A program made the position numbers and the translations under genes. A DNA stretch of 33,213 bases from Martelella alba. Lineage in GTDB: Bacteria > Pseudomonadota > Gammaproteobacteria > Enterobacterales > Enterobacteriaceae. Under the pieces are notes generated by a model, which saw only the letters and a program-made list of their open reading frames with translations, did not search any database and had not been told where the DNA came from. Within the stretch, counting starts at the first letter, position 1; each line of letters begins with the position of its first letter. The stretch covers positions 1 through 33,213 of the forward strand of contig NZ_SZPQ01000045.1 in the NCBI RefSeq assembly GCF_005217455.1, read 5' to 3'. Positions 33,139-33,213 of the stretch are shown piece after piece.

Positions 33139-33213
33139 CTGAACCGCCCCGGTTTTCCGGGAGAGTATTTTAGTTGGGAACTCAGGCTGCCAGATCCTTA
33201 TTCCCGATGGAAG
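33139..33213. mobile_element. Possible terminus of an IS3-family element, cut by window end
   Basis: The stretch starting TGAACCGCCCCGG and containing the hairpin CCCGG-TTTT-CCGGG (33148-33161) resembles, from memory, the ends of certain IS3-family elements. It coincides with the abrupt end of integrase similarity. No transposase is in the window, so this is an inference from the terminal sequence only. Confidence 0.4.

Noticed and set aside
1..33213. CRISPR array, rRNA operon, or second tRNA
   Set aside because: No regularly spaced repeat array, no rRNA-like sequence, and no duplicate of the tRNA-Asn 3' end (attR) was seen on either strand.

Overview
The window looks like the chromosome of a member of the Enterobacterales. 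BtsS/BtsR (YehU/YehT) homologues, a PphA/PrpA-type phosphatase, a YeaQ-type small membrane protein, GabD and a tRNA-Asn with an adjacent P4-type integrase all fit that order. A Sodalis/Pectobacteriaceae-like bacterium is a reasonable guess, but species cannot be fixed from the sequence alone. Two worn mobile regions bracket a GC-rich core.

Layout. (1) 1-850: the right end of an IS66-family element sits inside a P4-type integrase gene that also has a homopolymer frameshift. This is an island remnant next to tRNA-Asn(GTT). (2) 991-5188: an FMN-binding split-barrel protein preceded by an in-frame, stop-interrupted short ORF, a methyltransferase, a 722-bp gene-poor stretch with a 15-bp perfect hairpin, and an ArnT-like membrane glycosyltransferase. 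(3) 5235-17675: a large histidine-utilisation (hut) regulon. hutC-hutI-hutG lie on the minus strand. hutF-hutD, a NitT/TauT-type ABC importer (three genes), hutH, hutU and a GldA-like dehydrogenase lie on the plus strand. Together they encode the five-step route: histidine to urocanate (HutH), imidazolonepropionate (HutU), formiminoglutamate (HutI), formylglutamate (HutF), then glutamate plus formate (HutG). Three near-identical CTTGTATAGACAAG-type palindromes, at the hutC/hutF divide, before the ABC operon and before hutH, are very probably HutC operators. The ABC operon also has a clear sigma-54 -24/-12 promoter just upstream of its operator.

(4) 17867-26541: a PphA-like phosphatase, a YeaQ-type protein, a nested palindromic intergenic repeat, gabD with a convergent GntR regulator, an MDR oxidoreductase, the btsSR two-component system and an aldo/keto reductase. 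(5) 26542-30486: an AT-rich leader, then a type V autotransporter split by a one-base shift at a G6 tract into passenger and beta-barrel frames, then a small cysteine-rich protein. (6) 30490-33213: a second mosaic of mobile DNA. It holds an integrase N-terminal scrap, the first ~45 codons of a PLD/SNF2-helicase-type gene, an intact Fic protein with a C-terminal winged helix, a cluster of AAATGGGGTA boxes upstream of fic, an integrase catalytic domain, and what may be an IS3-family terminus.

The most interesting items are the hut-linked NitT/TauT importer with combined sigma-54/HutC control, the GldA-like dehydrogenase inside the hut operon, the Fic-wHTH gene with its operator-like box cluster and truncated helicase partner, and the possibly phase-variable autotransporter.
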